Origin: DASZTU01 sp035493835
GTDB lineage: Bacteria > Pseudomonadota > Alphaproteobacteria > Rhizobiales > Devosiaceae
Length of the DNA stretch: 64,000 nucleotides
Assembly: GCA_035493835.1 (NCBI GenBank)
Contig: DATJHO010000052.1
Coordinates: 1-64,000, forward strand
Direction: 5' to 3'
Position 1 is the stretch's first letter; every line of letters starts with the position of its first letter. Positions 51,682 through 60,887 of this stretch are shown here, piece by piece. Made by a program: the position numbers and the translations under genes. The notes under the pieces are model-generated. The model searched no databases and was not told the origin of the DNA. It saw nothing but the letters and a program-made list of their open reading frames with translations.

Positions 51682-52841
51682 TCTGCAGGCGCCACCACGG
51701 CGGAGCGGTAAGCCGGCAAGCCCGAGGCGAGGCGCTGCTCCGGCTTCTTGCGGGTCAGCGCCAGCATCAGGCCCATGCCGAAGGCGATGGCGATCATCGA
51801 GGTGCCGCCGTAGGAAACAAAAGGAAGCGTCATGCCCTTGGGGGGAATCAGGTTGAGGTTGACGCAGAGGTTAATTGCCGATTGCAGCCCGAATTGGATT
51901 GCGATGGTCGAGGCAGCCAGCCGGTTGAAGAGGCTCGACTGCTGTTGCGCCGAGATCAGCGAGCGCACGACGATGAAGCAGATCAGCCCCACCAGCACCA
52001 GGCAGAACAGCAGCCCGTAGTCGCCGGCGGCGGCCGAAAACACATAGTCGGCGTGCGCGTCGGGGATGAATTTGTTGGCGATCGATTCACCCGGGCCCCG
52101 CCCGAACCAGCCGCCCTCGAGCAACGAATTCAGCGCCTTGTCGACTTGGTAGGTATTTCCCCCGCCCTCAGGGTTGAGGAAGCTGTCGATGCGGTTGGAA
52201 ACGTGCGGGAAGGCCAGGTAGGCGCCGTAGCCGAGCCCGACCGCCCCGGCCAAGAGGCTGAAGATGACGATCCAGGAAATGCCCGACATGAACAGCAGCG
52301 CCGCGAGCGTGGACAGCATCAGGGCCGTCTGCCCCACGTCCGGCTGCAGCACCAGCGCGCCGACGATCGGCAGCACCAGTATCGACGCGATGATCCGGCC
52401 GGGGATATCCTTCTTGATCATGCGCTCCGAAAACAGCCACGCCGCAATCACCGCATAGGCCGGCTTGACGAACTCGGAGGGCTGGATCGACTGGCCGGCG
52501 AAATTGATCCAGCGGCGCGCGCCCTTGACTTCGGCACCCAGCTTGAGCGTCGCCCAAAGTGCAAGGACGCTGACCACCAGCGTAATCAGCGCCGCCATCC
52601 GCACCTGTCGCGCGGTGAGCAGCGAGGCGGCGACCATGACTGCGACCGAGGGCACCGCGAAGGCGCACTGCCTGACGATGAAAAAGTAATAGGGCAGGTG
52701 CAGCCGCTCGGCGACGGCGGGGCTGGCGGCAAAACTCAGCACCACCCCGCACCCGATCAGCAGGATGAGCGCCACCAACAATTCGCGGTCCACCGTCCAC
52801 CACCATTCGGCGATCGGCGTTTTCTTCTCGCGTGAAAACAT
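51678..52841 (-). CDS. ftsW: septal glycosyltransferase FtsW
   Basis: A 387-residue SEDS protein with about 10 membrane segments. ALKLGAEVKGARRWINFAGQSIQPSEFVKPAYAV (about 101-134) holds the conserved KGARRW..PSEF motif. PDAHADYVFSAAAGDYGLLF contains the conserved Asp loop, and PKGMTLPFVSYGGTSMIAIAFGMG is near the C-terminus. It polymerises glycan at the septum with FtsI. Its 5' side is where murD would normally lie; here a vapBC pair begins about 160 bp upstream on the other strand. Confidence 0.95.
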   Translation of the reverse strand: MFSREKKTPIAEWWWTVDRELLVALILLIGCGVVLSFAASPAVAERLHLPYYFFIVRQCAFAVPSVAVMVAASLLTARQVRMAALITLVVSVLALWATLKLGAEVKGARRWINFAGQSIQPSEFVKPAYAVIAAWLFSERMIKKDIPGRIIASILVLPIVGALVLQPDVGQTALMLSTLAALLFMSGISWIVIFSLLAGAVGLGYGAYLAFPHVSNRIDSFLNPEGGGNTYQVDKALNSLLEGGWFGRGPGESIANKFIPDAHADYVFSAAAGDYGLLFCLVLVGLICFIVVRSLISAQQQSSLFNRLAASTIAIQFGLQSAINLCVNLNLIPPKGMTLPFVSYGGTSMIAIAFGMGLMLALTRKKPEQRLASGLPAYRSAVVAPAE

Positions 52842-52920
52842 GATGACGCGCCGCCCCCAAGCGAGCGGCCTCCCGGTACTGATACGCAGGGGTTAACGAT
52901 AGCTCACTGTTGGTTAGCAA

Positions 52921-52953
52921 ATCGCAAAGTGAATCGCGATTTGCGATTCACTT
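52921..52953. promoter_or_regulatory. overlapping inverted repeats: vapBC operator candidate
   Basis: Two nested inverted repeats share bases. The larger has perfect 11-bp arms AAGTGAATCGC (52927-52937) and GCGATTCACTT (52943-52953). The other has arms ATCGCAAA (52921-52928) and TTTGCGAT (52940-52947). They lie 47-79 bp before the vapB ATG, the right place for autoregulation by a VapB-VapC complex, and about 80-110 bp before ftsW on the other strand. Confidence 0.6.
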
Positions 52954-52999
52954 GAGGGGCGGCCCGGCAAGGCCTACGCTGCCGAGAAAGGAGGCGATC

Positions 53000-53245
53000 A
53001 TGGACCGGGTCCGCGACACCGAAGCCAAGGAACGTTTCGAACTTCTGCTCGACCGCGTCGAGCAGGGCGAAGAAATCATCATCACCCGCGACGGCAAACC
53101 CGTCGCCCGCCTGGTGCAGGCCGAACCCGACTTCGATCGCGCCGCGGCGCTGCAGGCGGCGGAACAGATACAGGAACTCTCGAAGGGGCAAAACCTTCAA
53201 GGTCTCTCAATCAAGGACCTGATCAACGAGGGGCGGAAATATTGA
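53000..53245 (+). CDS. vapB: VapB antitoxin (Phd/YefM-like)
   Basis: An 81-residue protein: MDRVRDTEAKERFELLLDRVEQGEEIIITRDGKPVARLVQ has the Phd/YefM-type beta-alpha fold that binds DNA, followed by a helical tail (IQELSKGQNLQGLSIKDLINEGRKY) that would wrap around VapC. The strong ribosome site AAAGGAGG supports the ATG at 53000; the longer upstream open frame runs through the operator repeats. Oriented against the cell-wall genes on either side. Confidence 0.85.
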   Translation: MDRVRDTEAKERFELLLDRVEQGEEIIITRDGKPVARLVQAEPDFDRAAALQAAEQIQELSKGQNLQGLSIKDLINEGRKY

Positions 53246-53652
53246 TCGTCCTGGACGCTTCCCTGACACTCTCCTGGTACTTTGAGGATGAGCGAACACC
53301 GGATCGCCTAGACGTCCTCCAGAAAGTTGCAGGGGCCGGCGCCGTAGTTCCGGCACACTGGCCCTTGGAAGTTGCGAACGGATTTGTGATGGCGGTCAGA
53401 CGCGGTCGCATGTTTGCCGATCGCCGTGAGCTTGCATTCGCCGCTCTCGCGGCCTTGCCGATAACGGTCGATCCGGACTCCGCCACCCATGCCTGGTCGC
53501 TGAGCGTCGATCTAGCCGATCGTAGCCGCCTGACGGTCTACGATGCGGCCTACCTGGAACTCTCGCTCCGGCGAAAGCTTTCGTTAGCCACTCTGGACAT
53601 GCAACTCGCGCAGGCGGCCCGAAGCGCTGGCGTTGCCGTACTGCCCTCCTGA
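53242..53652 (+). CDS. vapC: VapC toxin (PIN-domain ribonuclease)
   Basis: A 136-residue PIN-domain protein. The acidic residues of a VapC active site are present: Asp5 (IVLDASLTL), Glu43 (WPLEVANGF), Asp101 (VYDAAYLEL) and Asp119 (ATLDMQLA). Such toxins cleave tRNA or rRNA. The TTG start overlaps the vapB stop by 4 bases (TTGA), so they are coupled. The pair occupies the place of murD in the cluster, opposed to its neighbours, and its stop lies 1 bp before the mraY stop. Confidence 0.88.
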   Translation: MIVLDASLTLSWYFEDERTPDRLDVLQKVAGAGAVVPAHWPLEVANGFVMAVRRGRMFADRRELAFAALAALPITVDPDSATHAWSLSVDLADRSRLTVYDAAYLELSLRRKLSLATLDMQLAQAARSAGVAVLPS

Positions 53653-53653
53653 G

Positions 53654-54739
53654 CTACCGCAGCTTCAGCGAGCTCAGCCCGATCAGCGCCAGCACGAAGG
53701 CGATGATCCAGAAGCGGATCACGACCTGGCTCTCGGTCCAACCGATGTGCTCGAAATGGTGGTGGATCGGCGCCATGCGGAAAACCCGCTTGCCGGTCAG
53801 CCGGAACGAGGTGACCTGCACGATCACCGACACGGTTTCCAGCAGGAACAGCCCGCCGATGATGGCCAGCACGATTTCGTGCTTGGTCGCCACCGCGATC
53901 GAGCCGAGCGCACCGCCCAAAGCGAGCGACCCCGTATCGCCCATGAAGATCTGGGCCGGTGGGGCGTTGAACCAGAGAAAACCGAGGCCGGCGCCGATCA
54001 GCGCCCCGCAGAGCACGGAGAGCTCGCCGGTCCCCGGCACGAAATCCACCAGCAGGTAATCGGCAAAATTCTGGTTGCCCACGAGATAGGCAATCAGCCC
54101 GAACGAGCCCGCCGCGATCATCACCGGCACGATGGCGAGGCCGTCGAGCCCGTCGGTCAGGTTCACGGAATTGCCCGCCGCGACAACAACGAACCCGCCG
54201 ATGAGAAAGAAGAAGATGCCGAAATTGAGCGCCAGCCCTTTGACGAAGGGGAAGAGCAGCGAATGCGAGTAGTGCGTGCCATCCATCATCGACATCAGAT
54301 AGGCCGCGATCGCCGCGATGATGAACTCAAGGAGCAAGCGCTGGCGGCCGCCAAACCCCTTGTGCGACATGCGCGTGACCTTGAGATAGTCATCGTAAAA
54401 CCCGATTGCCCCGAAGGAAACGGTCACGCCCAAAACGATCCATAGGTAGCCGTTCGCGAGATTGCCCCACAGCAATGTCGAAACAACGGTGCCGGAGAGG
54501 ATCATCAGCCCGCCCATGGTGGGCGTGCCCTTCTTGGTCAGCAAGTGGCTCGCCGGACCGTCTTCACGGATGGGCTGGCCCTTGCCTTGCCGGATACGCA
54601 ACCCGGCAATCATTCCCGGACCGAAGAGGAAGACAAAAAACAGCGCCGTTACAACGGCGCCGGCGGTTCTGAAAGTAATGTAGCGAAAGACATTAAAGGC
54701 GGTGAGCTCACCACCCAATTGGCCCAGAAAATAGAGCAT
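53654..54739 (-). CDS. mraY: phospho-MurNAc-pentapeptide transferase MraY
   Basis: A 361-residue membrane enzyme (about 10 helices) that makes lipid I on undecaprenyl phosphate. It shows GQPIREDGPASHLLTKKGTPTMGGLMIL (about 58-85, conserved), FYDDYLKVTRMSHKGF (the D-D Mg-binding motif), NSVNLTDGLDGLAI (the N-x-x-N-L-T-D-G-L-D-G motif) and FMGDTGSLALGGALG. murF lies 36 bp upstream; downstream sits the vapBC pair rather than murD. Confidence 0.97.
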   Translation of the reverse strand: MLYFLGQLGGELTAFNVFRYITFRTAGAVVTALFFVFLFGPGMIAGLRIRQGKGQPIREDGPASHLLTKKGTPTMGGLMILSGTVVSTLLWGNLANGYLWIVLGVTVSFGAIGFYDDYLKVTRMSHKGFGGRQRLLLEFIIAAIAAYLMSMMDGTHYSHSLLFPFVKGLALNFGIFFFLIGGFVVVAAGNSVNLTDGLDGLAIVPVMIAAGSFGLIAYLVGNQNFADYLLVDFVPGTGELSVLCGALIGAGLGFLWFNAPPAQIFMGDTGSLALGGALGSIAVATKHEIVLAIIGGLFLLETVSVIVQVTSFRLTGKRVFRMAPIHHHFEHIGWTESQVVIRFWIIAFVLALIGLSSLKLR

Positions 54740-54775
54740 GCCAGTACGTTTCCTCGTCTAGGCGGCAGCAGTCGC

Positions 54776-56170
54776 TTACTCGAACCTGTTGCGTATAGCC
54801 TGGACAAGACCCGACAGCCGAACGCCGTTCGATCCTTTGATCATGATTGCGTCGCCGTAATCAAGCTCGTCGAGCACGATTTGAGCGATGTCGTCGGTCG
54901 TATGTGCGTGTCCTGCAACGGCGTTCGGGCCGAGGGTTTCGCCAAGCTCGCCCATATGGGGCCCGACGAGGAAGAGCCGGTCCGCGCCAGCCTCGAGCAC
55001 GCTCTGCTTGAGGGCCCGATGCAGCGCCGGCGCCTGGGCCCCGAGTTCGAGCATATCACCGAGCACGAGGACCTTCTTGCCCCCCGGCGCGCGCTGCGTA
55101 CCAAAAACGTCGAGCGCGGCGATCATCGAGGCGCCGTTGGCGTTGTAGCTCTCATCTATGAGGAGCAGCGGCCGTTCTGGAGCGCCGAGGCGAAGCGCCT
55201 GCCCCCTCCCCTCCGGCGCGCCGAAGGCATCAAGCGATTTCAGCGCCGCCGCCTGCTCGACCCCAAACAGTTCGCCGACAATCAAAGCCGCAACCGCGTT
55301 GGCGACCATGTGTCGGCCCTTGAGCCCAAGGGTCAAGACGATCGTCTCGCCGCCCCTGCGGATGTGCGCGACGGTTGCGGTCTCGGCGAACTCGACGGCC
55401 TCGATCCGCCAGTCGGCGCCTGGGGCATAGCCATAGGTGATGATTCGGCCGATGCCACGCGCACGCGCCTCTTCGAGCAGGACCGGCAGGTAGGAATGGT
55501 CGGCGTTCAGCACGGCCACTCCAGCCGGCTCAAGGCCATCAAATATCTCGGCCTTTGCCCTGGCGATCGCCTCGACGGAGGGAAAGAATTCGAGATGCGC
55601 TGCCGCAACCGTGGTAATCACCGCTACATGCGGGCGGACGAGCTTGACCAGCGGAGTGATCTCGCCCGCATGGTTCATGCCGATCTCGAACACACCGAAC
55701 GAAGCGCTTTTTGGCATGCGGGCCAGGGTCAGCGGCACGCCCCAGTGATTGTTAAAACTCTTGACGGAGGCGTGCGTTTCGCCGGCCTGGGCCAGCACGG
55801 CCCGGATCGCCTCCTTGGTGGTGGTCTTGCCGGCACTGCCGGTTACCGCGACGATCCGGGCATCGCTCCGCGCTCGCGCGGCCCCGGCGAGATCGACCAG
55901 ACCCTGGAGCGCGTCCGGCACGACGATCAGGCGTTCGCCCAGTCCCGTCGCCTTCTCCTGGCTGACCAGTGCTGCCACGGCGCCGTTTTCCAGGGCCTTC
56001 CCGACGAAGTCATGCCCGTCAAACCGGTCGCCCTTGATGGCGACGAACAGGCCTTCAGGCGCGATCTCACGCGAATCGATGGAGATGCTGCAGACCTCGT
56101 CTCCGGTCAGCCCCTCGGCCCGGCCGCCGGTTGCCGCAATGATCTCGCCGACCGTGTAGAGACGTGCCAT
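54776..56170 (-). CDS. murF: UDP-MurNAc-tripeptide--D-Ala-D-Ala ligase
   Basis: A 464-residue Mur ligase. It shows ISIDSREIAPEGLFVAIKGDRFDGHDFV (about 27-54), VAVTGSAGKTTTKEAIRAVLA (ATP loop, about 108-128), SFNNHWGVPLTLARMP, EIGMNHAGEITPLVKLVRPHVAVITTVAAAHLEFF and LIDESYNANGASMIAAL. It adds D-Ala-D-Ala made by Ddl. It is 58 bp after the murE stop. Confidence 0.97.
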   Translation of the reverse strand: MARLYTVGEIIAATGGRAEGLTGDEVCSISIDSREIAPEGLFVAIKGDRFDGHDFVGKALENGAVAALVSQEKATGLGERLIVVPDALQGLVDLAGAARARSDARIVAVTGSAGKTTTKEAIRAVLAQAGETHASVKSFNNHWGVPLTLARMPKSASFGVFEIGMNHAGEITPLVKLVRPHVAVITTVAAAHLEFFPSVEAIARAKAEIFDGLEPAGVAVLNADHSYLPVLLEEARARGIGRIITYGYAPGADWRIEAVEFAETATVAHIRRGGETIVLTLGLKGRHMVANAVAALIVGELFGVEQAAALKSLDAFGAPEGRGQALRLGAPERPLLLIDESYNANGASMIAALDVFGTQRAPGGKKVLVLGDMLELGAQAPALHRALKQSVLEAGADRLFLVGPHMGELGETLGPNAVAGHAHTTDDIAQIVLDELDYGDAIMIKGSNGVRLSGLVQAIRNRFE

Positions 56171-56228
56171 CGCTTACCCTTCAACGTTTCCGGCAAATCG
56201 GCGCGGGCTCTGCAGCGGGAGCCGCAAA

Positions 56229-57731
56229 CTATCGCCGGATCGCCTCGGCAACCACCTCATGATCCGAGAAGTGGTGCCTGGTCGTGCCGACGATCTGATA
56301 ATCTTCGTGGCCCTTTCCGGCGATCAAAACAACGTCGCGTGACCCCATTGTGGCGATGGCACTATCGATCGCGCGCTTGCGGTCGCCGATTTCTTCCGCG
56401 CTCGCTGCCGCTGCCAGGATTTCCGCGCGGATTGAGGCAGCATCCTCGGTGCGCGGATTGTCGTCCGTGACGATCACCCGGTCGGCGAGTTCCTGCGCAA
56501 TGGCGCCCATTTCCGGGCGCTTGCCCTTGTCGCGGTCGCCACCGCAGCCAAAAACCACCGTCAGCTTGCCCTTGGCATAGGGGCGCAAGGCTTCGAGCGC
56601 ATTCTTCAGGGCGTCCGGCGTGTGGGCGTAGTCGATGAAGACCGCGCTCTCGTCGCGCTGCGCCACCAGTTCGAGCCGGCCGCGCGCGCCCTTCAGGGTT
56701 TCTAGCCTCCGGAGCGCAACTTCCTTGGGTGCGCCGGTCGCCGCGGCAAGGCCAAGGGCCACCAGAGCATTACTCGCCTGGAAGGCCCCGGTCAGCGGCA
56801 GGTAGAAATCGGCGGGCTCGCCCACCATTCGCCCGCGCACCCGCTGGCCGAACCCCTCATTGACGATTTCCTTGACCTCGTAGAACGCCCCTTCACTACC
56901 GACGGTCAGCAGGGTCAGCCCGCGGTCGAGCGCCGCGAACATGAACGGCATCGCTTCCGGATCGTCGATGTTGATGACCGCCGCACCGCCCTCGGCCGAA
57001 AGCTCGCGGAACAGGCGCAGCTTGGCCTCTGCATAGGCTTCCATGCTGAGGTGATAATCGAGGTGATCGCGCGTCAGATTGGTGAAACCGACGGCCTGGA
57101 AGCGGAGGCCGTCAAGCCGCCGCTGCTCGAGCCCATGGCTGGAAGCTTCGAGCGCCACGTGGTCGATGCCTTCGGCCTTGAGAGCGCCGAGGTCGCGATG
57201 AAGCGTCAGCGCATCCGGCGTCGTCAGCGAACCCGGCTTCAGACCGTGCAGGGTCTCGATGCCCAGCGTTCCAAGGCTTGCCGCATCGAACCCGCTGGCC
57301 TCCCAGATCTGCCGCACGAAGGCGGCGACCGAGGTCTTGCCATTAGTGCCAGTTACTGCCACCGAGCAGGCCGGCTGCGGCGTGAACCGGCGCGCGGCGG
57401 CGTGCGCATAAGCGGCCTGCACATCGCTCACCACGATGACCGGCACGCCGGGATTGGCATCCAGCTCGCGATCAGTCACGACGGCCGCTGCCCCGCGCGC
57501 CACCGCATCGGCGGCAAAGCCGTTGCCATGCGTCTTGCTGCCTGGCAGGGCAAAAAACGCGTCGCCCGCCTCAATGGCGCGGCTATCGGCATTGATGCCG
57601 CTTATGCGCAGTTCAGCGTCGGGCCCGGCAGCGCTCGCCCCGTCCAGCAGCGCTCCAAGTGAGAACCACAAATTGGTCTCCCCCTCTACAAGGCTCGTCA
57701 TCCCGTCACGGCTCTTTAGTGCTTCGGACAT
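56229..57731 (-). CDS. murE: UDP-MurNAc-tripeptide synthetase MurE
   Basis: A 500-residue Mur ligase that adds the third stem residue, expected to be meso-diaminopimelate in this group. It shows ISGINADSRAIEAGDAFFALPG, SVAVTGTNGKTSVAAFVRQIW (ATP loop), LEASSHGLEQRRLDGLRF, NLTRDHLDYHLSMEAYAEAK and a C-terminal VTDDNPRTED, the DNPR motif seen with the Dap-adding type. Start at 57731 or the in-frame ATG at 57701; both have weak ribosome sites. Confidence 0.96.
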   Translation of the reverse strand: MSEALKSRDGMTSLVEGETNLWFSLGALLDGASAAGPDAELRISGINADSRAIEAGDAFFALPGSKTHGNGFAADAVARGAAAVVTDRELDANPGVPVIVVSDVQAAYAHAAARRFTPQPACSVAVTGTNGKTSVAAFVRQIWEASGFDAASLGTLGIETLHGLKPGSLTTPDALTLHRDLGALKAEGIDHVALEASSHGLEQRRLDGLRFQAVGFTNLTRDHLDYHLSMEAYAEAKLRLFRELSAEGGAAVINIDDPEAMPFMFAALDRGLTLLTVGSEGAFYEVKEIVNEGFGQRVRGRMVGEPADFYLPLTGAFQASNALVALGLAAATGAPKEVALRRLETLKGARGRLELVAQRDESAVFIDYAHTPDALKNALEALRPYAKGKLTVVFGCGGDRDKGKRPEMGAIAQELADRVIVTDDNPRTEDAASIRAEILAAAASAEEIGDRKRAIDSAIATMGSRDVVLIAGKGHEDYQIVGTTRHHFSDHEVVAEAIRR

Positions 57732-57786
57732 CGAAACGCCATCTGCTCCATCTGCGGGTCACGCCCGCTTGTTCGTCGTGCCCGCT

Positions 57787-59514
57787 TTAGCGGATCGACA
57801 CCGGCACCATCTGATCATCGAGGGCCTGGTCGAAGTTGGGAGCAACGCCCAGCATCGGCGCCACGCCTGCCACGATCCTGCCCGTAATTTCGCCGGCGTT
57901 CCAGCCCGCCGTATCGCCCGTGGTCGCGCTTTCGCGGTGCGGCTCGTCAATGATCACGACCATCGCGTATTTTGGTGCATCCATTGGAAACGCCGAAGCG
58001 AAAACGTTGAAGTTTTTGCTCCGGGAATAGCGGCCATTCTCAACCTTTTCGGCCGTGCCCGTCTTGCCGCCAACCCGATAGCCTTCCGCTAAGCGGTTCA
58101 TTACCGAACCCGAGCCTTCGATGCCATTGAGGCGCATCAGTTCGCGGATCTCGAGGCTGGTCTTAGGCGAAATGAAGCGCTTGGCGAGTTGGGCGACCTC
58201 TTGGGGCGTGCGCTTATAGACCGTGGGCGGCTCATAGACGCCGTTATTGACGAACGCGGCCATTGCCGCCGCCATGTGCAGCGGGGTGATGGAAATGCCG
58301 TGGCCAAAGGAGGCCGTCGCAGCCGTGACGTCCGAGAGGGTTTTTGGAATATAGGAAGTTGTCTTTTCCGGCAGTTCGATCGGCAGTGGCGAATCGAAGC
58401 CAACCTTGGTCATGAAGCCGCGGAAATTGTCCTTGCCCCAGGTCTGCTCGATGTGGATGGCGCCGACGTTGGACGAGTATTTGTAGACCTCCGGCAGGCT
58501 CAGCATGCGGTGCTGGCCGTGGAAATCGGTGATGGTGAAGCGGCCGAAGCGGACGCCGAAGCGGGCGTCGAATTGATCGGTCATCTTGATCGCGCCGGCA
58601 TCGAGCGCGCCCGCGATCGTCACGGTCTTGAAGGTCGAGCCCAGCTCATATTTGCCGGCGGTGATGCGGTTGAAACGCATCGCCTTCTCGCCATTGTAGG
58701 GGGCGATCATCGAAGAGGGATCGTTGGGGTCGAAATCCGGCAAGGACACCAGCCCGAGCACCTCGCCGGTCTTGACGTCAATCATCACGCCAGCATCGGC
58801 CTTGGCCTGGTAGCGGGTCAGCGCATCGAGCAGCACCTGCCGCATCACGTGCTGCACGCGCATATCGATGCTGAGCTGCACCGGCTTGAGGTTTCCCCCG
58901 TTGGCGATGCCGACCGACTGCAATTGGGCAAGGCCCTGACTGTCGATATATTGCTCGATGCCGCCAATGCCCTGGTTGTCGACGTTGACCGAACCGAGAA
59001 TATGCGAGGCTTCCGGCCCGCCGGGATAGAACCGCTTGCTTTCGGTGAGGAAATCGAGGCCCGGGATGCCGAGCTGATAGATCTTGTCTTCGAGCGCGGG
59101 CGTCAGATCACGCTTGATCCACACGAAACCCTTTTCGCCCGAGAGCTTGTTCCTGAGCCAGGCGGGATCGAGATCGGGGAGGACGGTGCGCAGCTTTTCG
59201 ACCGCATCGTCCACGTCGATGATCCGCCGCGGCTCGGCATAGAGCGAGGGCACGCGGATATCGACGGCCATTTCGAGACCGTTCCTGTCGAGAATGGCAG
59301 GCCGGGAAGCGGAAATCGCCTCGCGCGTGCGCCCCTCGATGGTGGTGTCCTGCACGACCATGCCGAGCTGCACCAGGCGTCCGCAAACGATCAGGAACAG
59401 CGTCACCAGCCCGATGATCACCCAGCGGATGCGGGTCCTGGTGAGATCGCCCCGGAACTTCTTTGCTCCGGTGAGCGAAATCGGCGCGGCATCGCCGCCC
59501 GTCATGATCGCCAT
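57787..59514 (-). CDS. ftsI: septal penicillin-binding protein FtsI (PBP3)
   Basis: A 575-residue class B PBP. A basic N-terminus and one membrane helix (about 31-50) precede the dimerisation domain (ASRPAILDRNGLEMAVDIRVPSLYAEP). The transpeptidase domain has S-T-F-K at 293-296 (Ser nucleophile), S-S-N at 347-349 and K-T-G at 484-486. It crosslinks septal peptidoglycan together with FtsW. It is 3 bp after ftsL. Confidence 0.96.
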   Translation of the reverse strand: MAIMTGGDAAPISLTGAKKFRGDLTRTRIRWVIIGLVTLFLIVCGRLVQLGMVVQDTTIEGRTREAISASRPAILDRNGLEMAVDIRVPSLYAEPRRIIDVDDAVEKLRTVLPDLDPAWLRNKLSGEKGFVWIKRDLTPALEDKIYQLGIPGLDFLTESKRFYPGGPEASHILGSVNVDNQGIGGIEQYIDSQGLAQLQSVGIANGGNLKPVQLSIDMRVQHVMRQVLLDALTRYQAKADAGVMIDVKTGEVLGLVSLPDFDPNDPSSMIAPYNGEKAMRFNRITAGKYELGSTFKTVTIAGALDAGAIKMTDQFDARFGVRFGRFTITDFHGQHRMLSLPEVYKYSSNVGAIHIEQTWGKDNFRGFMTKVGFDSPLPIELPEKTTSYIPKTLSDVTAATASFGHGISITPLHMAAAMAAFVNNGVYEPPTVYKRTPQEVAQLAKRFISPKTSLEIRELMRLNGIEGSGSVMNRLAEGYRVGGKTGTAEKVENGRYSRSKNFNVFASAFPMDAPKYAMVVIIDEPHRESATTGDTAGWNAGEITGRIVAGVAPMLGVAPNFDQALDDQMVPVSIR

Positions 59515-59517
59515 GGC

Positions 59518-59892
59518 TTACTGCCCCCCGATCGGTTTGTCGGCCGGATCGACACCGGCTTGCAGCGAGCTGAACAGCGCCGTCATCGCCGCGGTATCGG
59601 GCTGCACCGGACGCATCGGCAATTCGGAAAGCGAGCCGAACTGCGTCTGCTTGATCGGCTGCAGGTTGAGCTGGGCAATGTGCCGGTCGATGATCGGCTG
59701 GATGTAGGAGGGCTGGTTTAGATAGGACCAGTCGGCCTCGAGCAGCGATAACTGGCCCTTCTGCTGCTCGATATGCCGCTCGAGCGCCTGCTTGTTCTTG
59801 GCCACTTCCTCGACCGAGTATTTGAGACCGTAGACGGCAACGAAGGCTATGCTGCTGGTGATCAGCAGCAGGATGTTGAGCTTCCGGATCAA
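59518..59892 (-). CDS. ftsL: cell division protein FtsL
   Basis: A 124-residue bitopic protein: short cytoplasmic tail, membrane helix (about 6-25, ILLLITSSIAFVAVYGLKY), then a coiled coil (VEEVAKNKQALERHIEQQKGQLSLLEADWSYLNQP). The pattern SLLEADWSYLNQP is typical of alphaproteobacterial FtsL. The start is TTG at 59892, overlapping the rsmH stop by 4 bases (TTGA). It partners with FtsB and FtsQ. Confidence 0.9.
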   Translation of the reverse strand: MIRKLNILLLITSSIAFVAVYGLKYSVEEVAKNKQALERHIEQQKGQLSLLEADWSYLNQPSYIQPIIDRHIAQLNLQPIKQTQFGSLSELPMRPVQPDTAAMTALFSSLQAGVDPADKPIGGQ

Positions 59893-60887
59893 GTCGCTCC
59901 TCCGATCTGCGGCACGCCAAGGCCAGCCGTGCCCACGGGCCGAGCGGGCGCCGCGGTTCGCAAGGCGCTGCGCAGGGTCGCGGAGCGGGCCCGCGCGTTG
60001 CGGGCGAGTTCGTCCGCCCCGGCCTTGCGCGCCTTGGCGATGTGCGCCCAGCGAGAGTCTTCCACGCGCCGTTCCGGGAGGTGGCGGGACTGCGTCGGGG
60101 CCGATTTTTCGGGCTCGAAGAAGCGCTTGACGATCCTGTCCTCGAGCGAATGGAAGGTGACCACGGCGAGCCGCCCGCCTTCCGGCAGCAGCCGCTCGGC
60201 CGCGAACAGGCCTTCGACCAGCTGGCCGAACTCATCGTTGACGGCGATGCGCAAGGCCTGGAAGCTCCGGGTCGCCGGGTGGGCGTCTCCCGGCTTGCGG
60301 CCGATGGCCTTTTCGATCAGGCGCGCCAGTTCGCCAGTGGTCGCGATCGGCTTTTCGGCACGGGCGGCGGCGATGGTCTTGGCGATGCGACGGGACTTCC
60401 GCTCCTCGCCATAAGCATAGAGGAGGTTCGCAAGATCGGCCTCGGCAAGCCCGTTCACCAGATCGGCCGCGCTCTCGCCCTCGCCGGCCATGCGCATATC
60501 GAGCGGCCCTTCGCGCATGAAGGAAAAGCCCCGCTCGGCTTCATCGAGCTGCATGGAAGAGACGCCGATATCGAGGACAACCCCGTCCACCGGCTCGCCG
60601 CTTGCCAAGAGTTCGAGTTCGGCAAATACGCCTGGCACGAAGGTGAAGCGATCCGGATAGGCCTCGGTCAGGCTCGCGGCGAAAGGCGCGACACTGGGAT
60701 CGCGGTCGATGGCGACAATGCTCGCCCCCGCTTCGAGCAAGGCGCGGGAATAGCCGCCGGCCCCGAAGGTGCCGTCGACGATCCGCGCGCCGGCGAGCGG
60801 CGACAACGCCTCCAGCACCTCGGCCAGCAATACCGGGGCATGCGGCCCGGCCGCTCCCGAGCTTTCGGGCCTACGAGGCTGACGCAT
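59889..60887 (-). CDS. rsmH: 16S rRNA m4C1402 methyltransferase
   Basis: A 332-residue SAM methyltransferase (formerly MraW). It shows HAPVLLAEVLEALSPLAGARIVDGTFGAGGYSRALLEAGASIVAIDRDP, GVVLDIGVSSMQLDEAERGFSFMREGPLDMRM (the conserved D-x-G-x-S-S-x-Q-L-D motif), and VTFHSLEDRIVKRFF near 250. It is the first gene of the cluster here: no mraZ lies upstream. Confidence 0.96.
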   Translation of the reverse strand: MRQPRRPESSGAAGPHAPVLLAEVLEALSPLAGARIVDGTFGAGGYSRALLEAGASIVAIDRDPSVAPFAASLTEAYPDRFTFVPGVFAELELLASGEPVDGVVLDIGVSSMQLDEAERGFSFMREGPLDMRMAGEGESAADLVNGLAEADLANLLYAYGEERKSRRIAKTIAAARAEKPIATTGELARLIEKAIGRKPGDAHPATRSFQALRIAVNDEFGQLVEGLFAAERLLPEGGRLAVVTFHSLEDRIVKRFFEPEKSAPTQSRHLPERRVEDSRWAHIAKARKAGADELARNARARSATLRSALRTAAPARPVGTAGLGVPQIGGAT

